Shown: positions 17,078-25,735 of the stretch, one piece after another | Layout: each line of letters starts with the position of its first letter | How positions within the stretch are numbered: the stretch's first letter is position 1 | DNA from: an uncultured Eubacterium sp. | GTDB lineage: Bacteria > Bacillota > Clostridia > Lachnospirales > Lachnospiraceae | NCBI GenBank assembly: GCA_934320655.1 | Contig: CAKRFN010000010.1 | Span: forward strand, 1-64,000 | DNA: 64,000 nucleotides | Direction of reading: 5' to 3' | The notes under the pieces: model-generated | Told to the model about the DNA's origin: nothing | Database searches by the model: none | Seen by the model: the letters and a program-made list of their open reading frames with translations, nothing else | Program-made: the position numbers and the translations under genes

Positions 17078-17548
17078 ATGACAATCAATACTTTTTTTCT
17101 AAAGCTGCTTAGCAATCAGGTTCTGATGGGAGGAATCGCCGGATGGTTTGCGGCACAGTTCTGTAAGACGCTGCTCTATGCAATCATCAACCACAAGCTG
17201 GATATCACCCGTTTTTGGGGAGATGGGGGCATGCCATCAGCACATTCTTCGACGGTGAGCTGTATGGCAGTAACGGCAGGGATCGTGTACGGCGTGGATT
17301 CCTTTCCGTTTGCGGTCTGTGTGATTGTGGCACTGATCACAATGCGTGACGCGATGGGCGTGCGTCTGGAGACTGGAAAGCAGGCAAAGCTGCTCAATGA
17401 GATGGTGCGCTTGTTTTCGAAGGACAACCCCAGTCTGCCGGAAGAGCGCCTGAAAGAATTTGTCGGACACACGCCGATGCAGGTATTGATGGGATGTGTG
17501 ACCGGCTGTGTGATGGCAGTGCTGATTCATATCGCATTCTATATGTGA
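17078..17548 (+). CDS. Divergent PAP2 family membrane protein (DUF212, YuiD-like)
   Basis: The 156-residue protein matches the DUF212 pattern: a first helix with NQVLMGGIAGWFAAQFCK, then FWGDGGMPSAHSSTVSCMA, which resembles the PAP2 phosphatase motif SxHS, and TMRDAMGVRLETGKQAK with the conserved Arg-Asp. The C-terminal helix is FVGHTPMQVLMGCVTGCVMA. The family is distantly related to PAP2 lipid phosphatases; activity is not proven. Four to five membrane helices fit its length. It starts after AAAGGACGG and precedes a MATE exporter by 54 bases, but nothing ties their functions. Confidence 0.85.
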   Translation: MTINTFFLKLLSNQVLMGGIAGWFAAQFCKTLLYAIINHKLDITRFWGDGGMPSAHSSTVSCMAVTAGIVYGVDSFPFAVCVIVALITMRDAMGVRLETGKQAKLLNEMVRLFSKDNPSLPEERLKEFVGHTPMQVLMGCVTGCVMAVLIHIAFYM

Positions 17549-17602
17549 CAGAGGATAAGCAGCGTTTGGGAAACGTTTAGGTAATAGAGGTTAGTAATAG
17601 GA

Positions 17603-18937
17603 ATGAGAGATTTGACCAAGGGCAATCCGATGAAACAGATCCTTCTGTTTATGATGCCCATTTTGATCGGAAATGTACTACAGTTGACTTATAGTCTGGT
17701 GGATACCCGTGTGGTAGGCTCCGTATTGGGAGATACTGCGCTGGCGGCTGTCGGGGCGACAACCTCGCTCAGTACGCTGGTGATCGGATTTTTGCAGGGT
17801 TTGACGAATGGCTTTGCCGTGATCGTGGCACGTTTTTTCGGTGCGGGGGACGAACAGGGGCTGAAGCGTTCGGTAGCGGCGGCGAGTGTGCTGTCATTGG
17901 GAGTCAGTGTGGCGCTGACCCTGCTCAGTATCGTATTTTTGCCGCAAATTTTCAGCGTGCTGCATGTCGGAAGTGATATTTATGCGCTGTCCTATGAATA
18001 TATCGTTGTGATTTTTGCGGGAATGACGGTATCGATGCTGTACAATCTGTGCGCGGCGCTGCTGCGCGCGATCGGTGATTCCGTGACACCGCTCATTTTT
18101 CTGGCTATCTCCGTCGTGTTAAATATTTTTGGCGATCTGTTCTGTATCTGCGTGCTCGATATGGGTGTGCGCGGCGCAGCCGTAGCGACGGTCGTGTCAC
18201 AGTTATTTGCCACTGTACTGTGCCTCGTGTTTATTTATAAAAGATACGAGATCTTGCACGTGCAGCGTGAGAGTTTCGGATTTTCGCGCGAACTGGTACG
18301 CAATCTGCTCAGTTGTGGATTGTCGATGGGATTTATGGGATGCCTTGTGAATATCGGTACGGTTGCTTTGCAGACCGGTATCAACACGCTTGGAAATGAT
18401 ATTATTGTCGCACACACGGCGGCGCGCAAGCTGACAGAGCTGTTTATGCTGGCGTTTGGTGTGATCGGAACGACGATGGCGACGTATTCCGGACAGAATT
18501 TCGGTGCCGGACGCATTGACCGTGTCAAGGAAGGTGTGCGCGCGGCGCTGACGATCGTACTGATCTGGTGCGGAGTCGTGCTGGTGTGCAGTTATACGAT
18601 TGCGCCGGTTCTGATCCGTCTGGTGACAGGCACCAGGAGCGAGACAGTCATCGCTGCGGCGTGGTCCTATCTGAAATTTGATACGCTGCTGTACTGGGTG
18701 ACGGCGATCATCGTTGTGCTGCGCAATACGATGCAGGGCATCGGGGATCATGTTACCCCGATCGTATCGAGCAGTATTGAGTGTATCGGCAAGATTATTC
18801 TCGTGAATCTGCTCGTGGAGCCGTTCGGCTACTGGGGGATCATCGTGGCAGAGCCGATCACCTGGTGTTTTATGGTGATTCCGCTGATTGTACAGTACAT
18901 ACGCAATCCGCTGTTAAAAAAGGTAGACCAGATATAG
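17603..18937 (+). CDS. MATE family efflux transporter
   Basis: The 444-residue protein has twelve hydrophobic segments in two similar halves. It begins with LTKGNPMKQILLFMMPILIG, the usual start of MATE proteins of the NorM/DinF group, followed by QLTYSLVDTRVVG with the conserved Asp. MATE proteins export cationic drugs or metabolites against Na+ or H+. The gene ends 10 bases before the end of a convergent MerR-type gene. The MerR protein could regulate it, but the clear MerR-type promoter nearby points the other way. The substrate is not known. Confidence 0.9.
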   Translation: MRDLTKGNPMKQILLFMMPILIGNVLQLTYSLVDTRVVGSVLGDTALAAVGATTSLSTLVIGFLQGLTNGFAVIVARFFGAGDEQGLKRSVAAASVLSLGVSVALTLLSIVFLPQIFSVLHVGSDIYALSYEYIVVIFAGMTVSMLYNLCAALLRAIGDSVTPLIFLAISVVLNIFGDLFCICVLDMGVRGAAVATVVSQLFATVLCLVFIYKRYEILHVQRESFGFSRELVRNLLSCGLSMGFMGCLVNIGTVALQTGINTLGNDIIVAHTAARKLTELFMLAFGVIGTTMATYSGQNFGAGRIDRVKEGVRAALTIVLIWCGVVLVCSYTIAPVLIRLVTGTRSETVIAAAWSYLKFDTLLYWVTAIIVVLRNTMQGIGDHVTPIVSSSIECIGKIILVNLLVEPFGYWGIIVAEPITWCFMVIPLIVQYIRNPLLKKVDQI

Positions 18938-18947
18938 ATGGCTGTAC

Positions 18948-19739
18948 TTAAAATAAATCATTTTTGACTGGTATGGCGACCTGCGTAATATAATCACTGC
19001 TATTTCCGCCACGGTTCGGTGGCCCTTCTAAATAAATGCAACGATAGTGTCCAGCTGTTTCCACATGGTGCAGCCGGACATATTCATCTAAAGCAGAAAT
19101 TGCAGCTTCGATCCCCTCATAGGATCCACGATAGTAGATGCATAGTGCAGGCGTTTCGTCAAATTCTGTCCGCTCTATGCCATCAAAGGTATCATTGACA
19201 GGTATGCAGCACATGAGATCCAGATCATTGCTGTCACTACCCATACGCATCGTAAACATCCGGGCAAGCATAGACATCATGCCTGTTCTCGCTGCTGCAA
19301 TATAGGTATCGCGCAGCCTGTTTGAGGCATCCGCAATATCTTTGCACTGGTATCTGCGGCAAAAGCATACCTGCTGCGGAAGCACTATCCGGTGTATGCT
19401 CAGATCCCCCTCTTTCGCAGAGCGCGCCTGAAGCATCTGGATATTGCGGTCCAACGCGGCGCGCAGATCCATCAGCCGCTCCAGATAGAGATCCATGTTT
19501 TCGGTATCATAGTAGTAGTTTGCGATTTCCGCGAGTGACAGACCGAGCGCCTGCAGGGACCGGATCGAGCGGATCTGTGTCATATTGTCCGCCGTGTAAT
19601 ACCGGTAACCGCTTTGTTCATCTTTGACGGCAGGTGTCAGTAGTCCCATCTTTTCATAGACCAGAATGGTCTTTCTGGTCACGCCGAGCATCTTCGTAAT
19701 TTCGCCCATTTTAAACAAATTCTCATCATATTTCTTCAT
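18948..19739 (-). CDS. MerR family regulator with GyrI-like effector domain
   Basis: The start at 19739 fits AAGGAAAAG better than an upstream ATG at 19757. Residues 8-80 form the MerR winged helix (FKMGEITKMLGVTRKTILVYE, with the Arg/Tyr wing YRYYTADNMTQI). A coiled coil lies at about 85-115, and residues 120-263 form a GyrI/BmrR-like ligand domain. Two unusual Cys-rich stretches occur (QVCFCRRYQCKD and MCCIP). Regulators of this build open promoters with an over-long spacer when bound to a hydrophobic cation. Exactly such a promoter (TTGACT-N19-TATAAT) lies 55 bases upstream on the other strand, driving a secreted protein, so it is the likely activator of that gene and controller of its own. 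Confidence 0.85.
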   Translation of the reverse strand: MKKYDENLFKMGEITKMLGVTRKTILVYEKMGLLTPAVKDEQSGYRYYTADNMTQIRSIRSLQALGLSLAEIANYYYDTENMDLYLERLMDLRAALDRNIQMLQARSAKEGDLSIHRIVLPQQVCFCRRYQCKDIADASNRLRDTYIAAARTGMMSMLARMFTMRMGSDSNDLDLMCCIPVNDTFDGIERTEFDETPALCIYYRGSYEGIEAAISALDEYVRLHHVETAGHYRCIYLEGPPNRGGNSSDYITQVAIPVKNDLF

Positions 19740-19793
19740 AGTACTTTTCCTTATCAAATGCTGTTACTGTTCACCGTAACGGGATCAATTTAC

Positions 19794-19824
19794 TTGACTC
19801 GAACCCTAAGGTACGGTGTATAAT
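19794..19824 (+). promoter_or_regulatory. MerR-type promoter with 19-bp spacer
   Basis: TTGACT (19794-19799) and TATAAT (19819-19824) are separated by 19 bases. The spacer holds an imperfect dyad, CGAACC-CTAA-GGTACG, centred as MerR proteins need. It points toward the secreted protein gene at 19891 and lies between it and the divergent MerR gene. Confidence 0.8.
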
Positions 19825-19837
19825 TAGTTTATCAAAA

Positions 19838-19856
19838 CCTTGTAGGATCTACAAGG
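19838..19856 (+). other. Perfect hairpin in the leader of the secreted SH3 protein gene
   Basis: CCTTGTAG and CTACAAGG flank GAT, just after the predicted transcription start. A T-run (TTTTTT) follows some 11 bases on, so it could act as a weak attenuator, a second operator or a 5-prime stabilising stem. Confidence 0.45.
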
Positions 19857-19890
19857 CGAAGATTATTTTTTGACAAGAGGGAGGTATGGT

Positions 19891-21801
19891 ATGAAAGATA
19901 CGAGTCAAAAAAGAACAAACCTGTTAAAAAGATCCGTAATCTTCACTCTGATTATGGCTATGCTGATTACGCTGATTCCTACAGATGCATTCGCTGCATC
20001 AGTCGCCTATCTGACAGAAGATCCGAATGCCGATCTGTATCCATTTCCGTTAGACATGGATTTCCTGTCGAACTATCTGTATGGAAGTGAGGAAAACACC
20101 AAGGGTAAGGTATATGCAACCTATGGACGGACGGTTCCGAAGGAATGGATTCCCCGCGAGATGCCACCCAGTCTTCAGAGCAGTTACTGGGGGAAGGCTG
20201 TGGTACATACGACGGTAGCAAAGGCATATTTTTATCCGGGTGAACCGCCGATCGACTATCATAAGAAAAGAATTGAGGAGCTGAACCAGACTGCCTACCG
20301 CTATCTGGGAACACATCCAGAGGGACAGGCAAATCTCGCCTTTTATTGCGCAGAAACGAGTGAATTCAAAGTCATTGCATATGATGCAAACTGGGTCGCT
20401 ATCTGGAGTCCGGGTGGAATCGATGTCGGACAGGGACTCACCAGTACCTGTGGCGGACTCGGAACAGAGCAGTACGCCAGCTGGAAACCGGGTGTGTATT
20501 TTATGCCGCGCAAATACGTTTACATCACCGATGCGAGAAATCAGCAGTTAGAGATACCGGAGATCACGGCATCGGGAACGGCGACCTGCAATGTTTATGT
20601 AAAGACAACACCGGCGAGTGATAATTATGTGGCAGCAGGACTGATTGAGACGAACCAGCTGTTTCAGGTGACAAAGACGACGCCGATCAATGGACATTAT
20701 CAGATTTATTATAAGCAGGGACTCTACTATGTCAATGCGAAATATGTAAACCTGCGGATGTCAGACGAAAACAAGCCAACAATGCAGTATAACGCGGTGG
20801 TCACAGCCAGCGATCCGGTTGATATCACCTCACAGGCAAAGGCAGCTTCGACCGTAGAGGGAACTGTGAAAAAAGATGCCAAGCTGCAGGTCGTTAAGAA
20901 AAATGCCGGCAACGGTTATTCACAGGTGTGGTTTAATTCAAAGAAGTGCTACATCCCTACAAAGTATCTGGGCGGATTTGAAGATTATTATTCGCTCGCA
21001 GACATCAAGAAGCTGGGAAAACCGAAGGGAAAGCTCGTCCTCGACGCACCGTGGTCCGCGCTGGGCAACACCGCATATTCAGCGGAGGCTCTGAAAATCC
21101 TGAAAAAGTACCATATGAATCCGACTAATTATAAGGCATTGCAGAAAATAAAAGCAATCAATGGTTCTTATCATATGGAGGATGGCGACGTCGCTACCGT
21201 GTATGGAATCAATAAATACAGCTATTATTCAGAGGATTTCCCGGATTATAAGGAAAAGACGACGATATATAAGATATTATATGATGGAAAAGTATGCTAC
21301 ACCATGGATCTGGGGCATGAAACACTGAACTATTACCCCGGCAATAAATATTCAAAGAAGGTTACTGCGGAAACGAAGCAGCTCTGGATCTATTGCAATA
21401 AAAATAGTGGTGGAGAGTACTTAGAGGCTTATAAGGTAGACGGTTACTATTACTACTATAAGTTAGATGATATCGCATATCTGCTGTCAAAAACAAATAA
21501 ATCCTTTAACGTAACATATGATAAGGCGAATGATGCGATTATCATTAACAGTATGACTCCCTATAAGGGGAAGACCGCGACTTTGAAGAAAGGCAACGGC
21601 AAAAAGCATACAGTGATTGTTTCCACCACCAGCTTTGTGTGGGATGGCGAGGTAGTTGGAATTCCCTGCTACAAGATCGATGGCAAGTATTATGTGTCAG
21701 CGGCTGCCATTGCTACATTGACAGATTCACGCTTTGAGGATACCCATTATGGGTGGAGTATAGAAACGACCAGACCGAATAAAATCGACGCTTACGGCTA
21801 A
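19891..21801 (+). CDS. Secreted protein with SH3-like repeats and copper-amine-oxidase-like C-terminal domain
   Basis: The start at 19891 follows GGGAGG with 7-base spacing. The 636-residue protein has a signal peptide ending near DAFAAS. The N-terminal 200 residues are of unknown fold. Two SH3-like segments follow (about residues 225-290, with VNAKYVNLRM, and 295-365, with CYIPTKYLGG), each starting with a Ser/Thr-rich strand as bacterial SH3b repeats do. The last 120 residues resemble the stalk domain of copper amine oxidase-like proteins (YKVDGYYYYYKLDDIAYLL, CYKIDGKYYVSAAAIATL), a common wall-associated module; no enzyme active site is implied. It sits alone behind a MerR-type promoter, so production is probably induced by a small molecule or envelope stress (inference). 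Confidence 0.78.
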   Translation: MKDTSQKRTNLLKRSVIFTLIMAMLITLIPTDAFAASVAYLTEDPNADLYPFPLDMDFLSNYLYGSEENTKGKVYATYGRTVPKEWIPREMPPSLQSSYWGKAVVHTTVAKAYFYPGEPPIDYHKKRIEELNQTAYRYLGTHPEGQANLAFYCAETSEFKVIAYDANWVAIWSPGGIDVGQGLTSTCGGLGTEQYASWKPGVYFMPRKYVYITDARNQQLEIPEITASGTATCNVYVKTTPASDNYVAAGLIETNQLFQVTKTTPINGHYQIYYKQGLYYVNAKYVNLRMSDENKPTMQYNAVVTASDPVDITSQAKAASTVEGTVKKDAKLQVVKKNAGNGYSQVWFNSKKCYIPTKYLGGFEDYYSLADIKKLGKPKGKLVLDAPWSALGNTAYSAEALKILKKYHMNPTNYKALQKIKAINGSYHMEDGDVATVYGINKYSYYSEDFPDYKEKTTIYKILYDGKVCYTMDLGHETLNYYPGNKYSKKVTAETKQLWIYCNKNSGGEYLEAYKVDGYYYYYKLDDIAYLLSKTNKSFNVTYDKANDAIIINSMTPYKGKTATLKKGNGKKHTVIVSTTSFVWDGEVVGIPCYKIDGKYYVSAAAIATLTDSRFEDTHYGWSIETTRPNKIDAYG

Positions 21802-21820
21802 AATCCAGAAGGTCAAAAAT

Positions 21821-21853
21821 AAGAACCGGGACTCTATCGAGCCTCCGGTTCTT
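21821..21853. terminator. Bidirectional terminator between convergent genes
   Basis: AAGAACCGG (21821-21829) pairs with CCGGTTCTT (21845-21853), with an inner CTC/GAG stem, followed by ATTTTTG. It serves the secreted protein gene and, on the other strand, pyrG. Confidence 0.88.
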
Positions 21854-21869
21854 ATTTTTGCTGTCATAT

Positions 21870-23474
21870 TTATTTCCGATAGTTAATTGCAGCCTCCACA
21901 AATCCGCGGAATAGCGGATGCGGGCGGTTCGGACGGGATTTGAGCTCCGGGTGAGCCTGCGTGGCGATAAACCACGGATGTGCCGGCTCCTCGATCATCT
22001 CTACAATGTGTCCGTCCGGGGAGAGACCGGCGAGCAGCATGCCGTTTTCCGTCAGCACAGCACGGTAATCGTTGTTGACCTCGTAGCGGTGACGATGACG
22101 CTCGTGGATTGTTTTATCACCGTAGAGCCCATATGCTTTGGAGTTCTCGTCCAGCTCACACGGATAGGAGCCGAGACGTAACGTACCGCCGATGTCGCCG
22201 TCCTCATCCTGATCAGGCATGAGAGCGATGACCGGATGTGTCGTCTGCGGGTCGAGCTCGATACTGTGAGCGTCATGCAATCCGCAGACATGACGGGCGA
22301 ATTCGATGATTGCGACCTGCATACCCAGACACAGACCCAGATAAGGGATCGCATGCTCACGTGCATATTGGCATGCGGTGATCATGCCCTCGACACCACG
22401 GGTACCGAAACCGCCCGGCACGAGGATGCCACTGACATCTGAGAGCAGGCTGTCTACGGTCTCCTCTGTTACGAGCTCGGAATCGACCCATTTGATATTT
22501 ACGGTGCAACGGCCCGCGATGCCGCCGTGCTTGAGTGCTTCTACAACAGAGATATAAGCATCATGTAGCTGTGTATATTTCCCGACGAGTGCGACCGTCA
22601 CCTCTTTATTCGGATGACGCAGCGCATCGACCATATCCTCCCAGTCTTTCAGATCCGGCTCCGGACAATCAAGCCGGAGGCATTCGCAGGCTACTTTTGC
22701 CAGATTCTCGCGTTCCATAGCCAGTGGCGCTTCATATAGATATTCTACATCCAGATTCTGGAGTACGTGGCTGCTCGGAACGTTACAAAACAGGGCAATC
22801 TTGTCTTTTAATCCCTGATCGAGCGGCTGTTCGCTGCGGCAGACGATGACATCCGGCTGGATACCCATTCCCTGCAGTTCCTTGACCGAAGCCTGCGTCG
22901 GCTTGGTTTTCAGTTCGCCCGAAGCGCGGATATAGGGGATCAGCGTTACATGGATCAGCATCGCATTTTCATGACCGACCTCATGCTGGAACTGACGGAT
23001 GGACTCTAAAAACGGCTGGCTTTCGATATCGCCCACCGTACCGCCAACCTCGATGATCGCGATATGTGTCTCGTCGGAGGTGTAGTTGCGGTAAAAACGG
23101 CTCTTGATCTCATTGGTAATATGAGGGATGACCTGTACCGTACCGCCGCCATAATCGCCGCGTCGTTCCTTTTGCAGGACAGACCAGTAAATTTTACCGG
23201 TAGTAACATTTGAATTTTTGGTTAAACTTTCATCAATGAAGCGCTCATAGTGTCCGAGGTCGAGGTCTGTCTCCGTACCGTCGTCGGTGACGAACACTTC
23301 GCCGTGCTGAATGGGATTCATGGTTCCGGGGTCGATATTGATGTAAGGATCAAATTTCTGCATCGTTACAGTGTAGCCGCGTGCCTTGAGCAGACGGCCG
23401 AGTGAAGCGGCAGTGATTCCTTTTCCGAGACCGGACACCACGCCACCAGTGACAAATACATATTTTACGGACAT
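21870..23474 (-). CDS. pyrG: CTP synthase
   Basis: PyrG makes CTP from UTP, ATP and glutamine. The 534-residue protein starts at 23474, where GGAGG precedes MSVKYVFVTGGVVSGLGKG; an in-frame ATG 15 bases upstream lies in the ribosome binding site itself. The synthetase half has the P-loop-like GGVVSGLGKGI and the Mg/ATP region (MQKFDPYINIDPGTMNPIQH). The glutaminase half has nucleophile Cys382 in YLGLCLGMQ and the His-x-Glu pair in QAHPELKSRP. Length and all key residues are normal. The gene diverges from ftsH with about 236 bases between them that hold AT-rich promoter sequence and no gene. No clear pyrimidine attenuator was seen in its leader. Confidence 0.97.
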   Translation of the reverse strand: MSVKYVFVTGGVVSGLGKGITAASLGRLLKARGYTVTMQKFDPYINIDPGTMNPIQHGEVFVTDDGTETDLDLGHYERFIDESLTKNSNVTTGKIYWSVLQKERRGDYGGGTVQVIPHITNEIKSRFYRNYTSDETHIAIIEVGGTVGDIESQPFLESIRQFQHEVGHENAMLIHVTLIPYIRASGELKTKPTQASVKELQGMGIQPDVIVCRSEQPLDQGLKDKIALFCNVPSSHVLQNLDVEYLYEAPLAMERENLAKVACECLRLDCPEPDLKDWEDMVDALRHPNKEVTVALVGKYTQLHDAYISVVEALKHGGIAGRCTVNIKWVDSELVTEETVDSLLSDVSGILVPGGFGTRGVEGMITACQYAREHAIPYLGLCLGMQVAIIEFARHVCGLHDAHSIELDPQTTHPVIALMPDQDEDGDIGGTLRLGSYPCELDENSKAYGLYGDKTIHERHRHRYEVNNDYRAVLTENGMLLAGLSPDGHIVEMIEEPAHPWFIATQAHPELKSRPNRPHPLFRGFVEAAINYRK

Positions 23475-23710
23475 GATAGCTTCCTCCATAGGTAATAGAA
23501 TTCTAATTTTACTTCAATATTATACATCAAAGTATTATACATCCCGTACAAAAAGAATTCCAGCGTGTCACGTTAAAATTTGCTTAATATAATTAACTCT
23601 TTCTTTAGAAAATGTTTATAAAAAACGGAAAAGTACATATTGAAATCAAACAGGTTTGCTTTTATAATGGTAGGAAGTACGACAAGAGAAAGAAAGTTGG
23701 TAATTAGTCT

Positions 23711-25735
23711 ATGGAAAATGGCAATTTCGGAGGCGGAGGAAACAATCCGAATAACAACAATAACAATCAAAACGGTGGAAACAACAATCGCGGCGGCGGT
23801 GGACCGAGAAACAACCGGAACGGTCAGATGGTCATGGTATTCGTGCTCATCACACTTGTGGCGCTGCTGTTCATGAGTCTGGTCAGCAAGTGGCAGACGC
23901 AGATGACCGCACAGGAGATCTCATATACGGAATTCCTGAAGATGGTCGAGGACGGCAAGGTAGAGAGTGTAGATCTGGGTTCCCAGCAGATCGATATCAC
24001 GCCGAAACCGGATAAGAATGAGATTATACCGGTCACTTACTATACCGGTTATGTCGGAGATCAGGATCTGGTGTCGACCTTGAAAGAGGCTGGCGTAGAG
24101 ATCAAGGGAGAGATTCCGGATAACACTGCCGGATGGATCTACAATATCGTGAGCTTCCTGCTCCCGATCGTGATCCTGTGGGTATTGCTGGGATTCCTTA
24201 TGAAGCGTATGGGTGGCGGCGCGATGGGCGTCGGCAAAAATACGGCAAAGGTCTATGTCGAGAAAAAGACCGGCGTGACATTCAAGGATGTTGCCGGACA
24301 GGACGAGGCAAAGGAATCGTTACAGGAGGTCGTGGATTTCCTGCATAATCCGAGAAAATATACGCAGATCGGAGCGAAGCTGCCGAAGGGAGCCCTGCTT
24401 GTAGGACCTCCCGGAACCGGTAAGACGCTGCTCGCAAAGGCAGTCGCAGGAGAGGCGGGCGTACCGTTCTTCTCACTGGCGGGTTCCGATTTTGTGGAGA
24501 TGTTCGTCGGAGTCGGTGCTTCGCGTGTGCGTGATCTGTTCAAGGAGGCGCAGAAACAGGCACCCTGTATCATTTTTATCGATGAGATCGACGCGATCGG
24601 AAAGAGCCGTGATACCAGATATGGCGGCAATGACGAGCGCGAGCAGACATTGAACCAGCTGTTGGCGGAGATGGATGGTTTTGATACCTCTAAGGGTCTG
24701 CTCATTCTGGCAGCGACGAACCGTCCGGAGGTATTGGATAAGGCATTGCTGCGTCCGGGTCGTTTTGACAGGCGTATCATTGTTGACAAGCCGGATCAGA
24801 AGGGTCGTCTGGAGACCTTGAAGGTACACTCCAAGGATGTCAAGATGGATCAGACTGTCGATCTGGATGCGATTGCACTGGCATCTGCCGGTCTGGTCGG
24901 ATCAGATCTTGCAAATATTATTAACGAGGCGGCGATCAACGCGGTAAAACACGGCAGGGCATTTGTGAACCAGAGTGATCTGTTTGAGGCATTTGAGATC
25001 GTAGCTGTCGGCGGCAAGGAGAAGAAGGATCGCACAATGAGCGATCAGGAGCGCAAGATCGTTTCATATCATGAGGTCGGTCATGCGATGGTAGCCGCTT
25101 TGCAGAAGAACACCGAACCGGTACAAAAGATCACGATTGTTCCGCGAACGATGGGAGCACTCGGTTATACGTTACAGACACCCGAGGAGGAGAAGTTCTT
25201 ACAGACGAAGGATGAATTGCTGGCGAAGATCCGTACCTATATGGCAGGCCGTGCGGCGGAGGAGCTGGTATTCCAGTCTGCGACGAGCGGAGCTTCAAAT
25301 GATATTGAGATGGCCACACGGATTGCGCGTGCGATGGTAACGCAGTACGGTATGTCGGAGGAATTCGGCATGATGAGCCTTGAATCAGTCGAAAATCATT
25401 ATCTGGACGGTCGTCCGGTACTCAACTGCGGTGAGGAGACTGCGGCGCAGATCGATAAGGTCGTACAGAAGATGATCAAGGATGCCTATGACGAGGCGAC
25501 CAGGCTGCTTGTGGAGAACCGCGAGATTCTTGACCGGATCTCTGATCACCTGTATGAGAAGGAGACAATCACCGGTAAAGAGTTCATGAAGATTTTCCGT
25601 GAAATGAAGGATCTGCCCGATCCCGATGCGGAGCAGTCCGAGAGCGCAGAGCAGACATCCGGTGACAGCTCAGAGGAAAAACCGGTTGTGATAAGACCGC
25701 TCGAGGAGAAAAAGGACGAGGACAATGGCGTTTGA
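23711..25735 (+). CDS. ftsH: ATP-dependent zinc metalloprotease FtsH
   Basis: FtsH is the membrane AAA+ protease that extracts and degrades membrane and regulatory proteins. The 674-residue product has two transmembrane helices (about residues 40-58 and 138-160), Walker A GPPGTGKT at 232-239, Walker B IIFIDEIDAIG, the second region of homology with ATNRPEVLD, and the zinc site H454-E-V-G-H458. Unusually, the cytoplasmic N-terminus is a 38-residue tail made almost only of Asn, Gly, Gln and Arg, where most FtsH proteins have just a few residues. The C-terminal tail is acidic. Its end overlaps the start of uvrC by 11 bases. The ribosome binding site is weak (GAAAGAAAG). Confidence 0.97.
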   Translation: MENGNFGGGGNNPNNNNNNQNGGNNNRGGGGPRNNRNGQMVMVFVLITLVALLFMSLVSKWQTQMTAQEISYTEFLKMVEDGKVESVDLGSQQIDITPKPDKNEIIPVTYYTGYVGDQDLVSTLKEAGVEIKGEIPDNTAGWIYNIVSFLLPIVILWVLLGFLMKRMGGGAMGVGKNTAKVYVEKKTGVTFKDVAGQDEAKESLQEVVDFLHNPRKYTQIGAKLPKGALLVGPPGTGKTLLAKAVAGEAGVPFFSLAGSDFVEMFVGVGASRVRDLFKEAQKQAPCIIFIDEIDAIGKSRDTRYGGNDEREQTLNQLLAEMDGFDTSKGLLILAATNRPEVLDKALLRPGRFDRRIIVDKPDQKGRLETLKVHSKDVKMDQTVDLDAIALASAGLVGSDLANIINEAAINAVKHGRAFVNQSDLFEAFEIVAVGGKEKKDRTMSDQERKIVSYHEVGHAMVAALQKNTEPVQKITIVPRTMGALGYTLQTPEEEKFLQTKDELLAKIRTYMAGRAAEELVFQSATSGASNDIEMATRIARAMVTQYGMSEEFGMMSLESVENHYLDGRPVLNCGEETAAQIDKVVQKMIKDAYDEATRLLVENREILDRISDHLYEKETITGKEFMKIFREMKDLPDPDAEQSESAEQTSGDSSEEKPVVIRPLEEKKDEDNGV

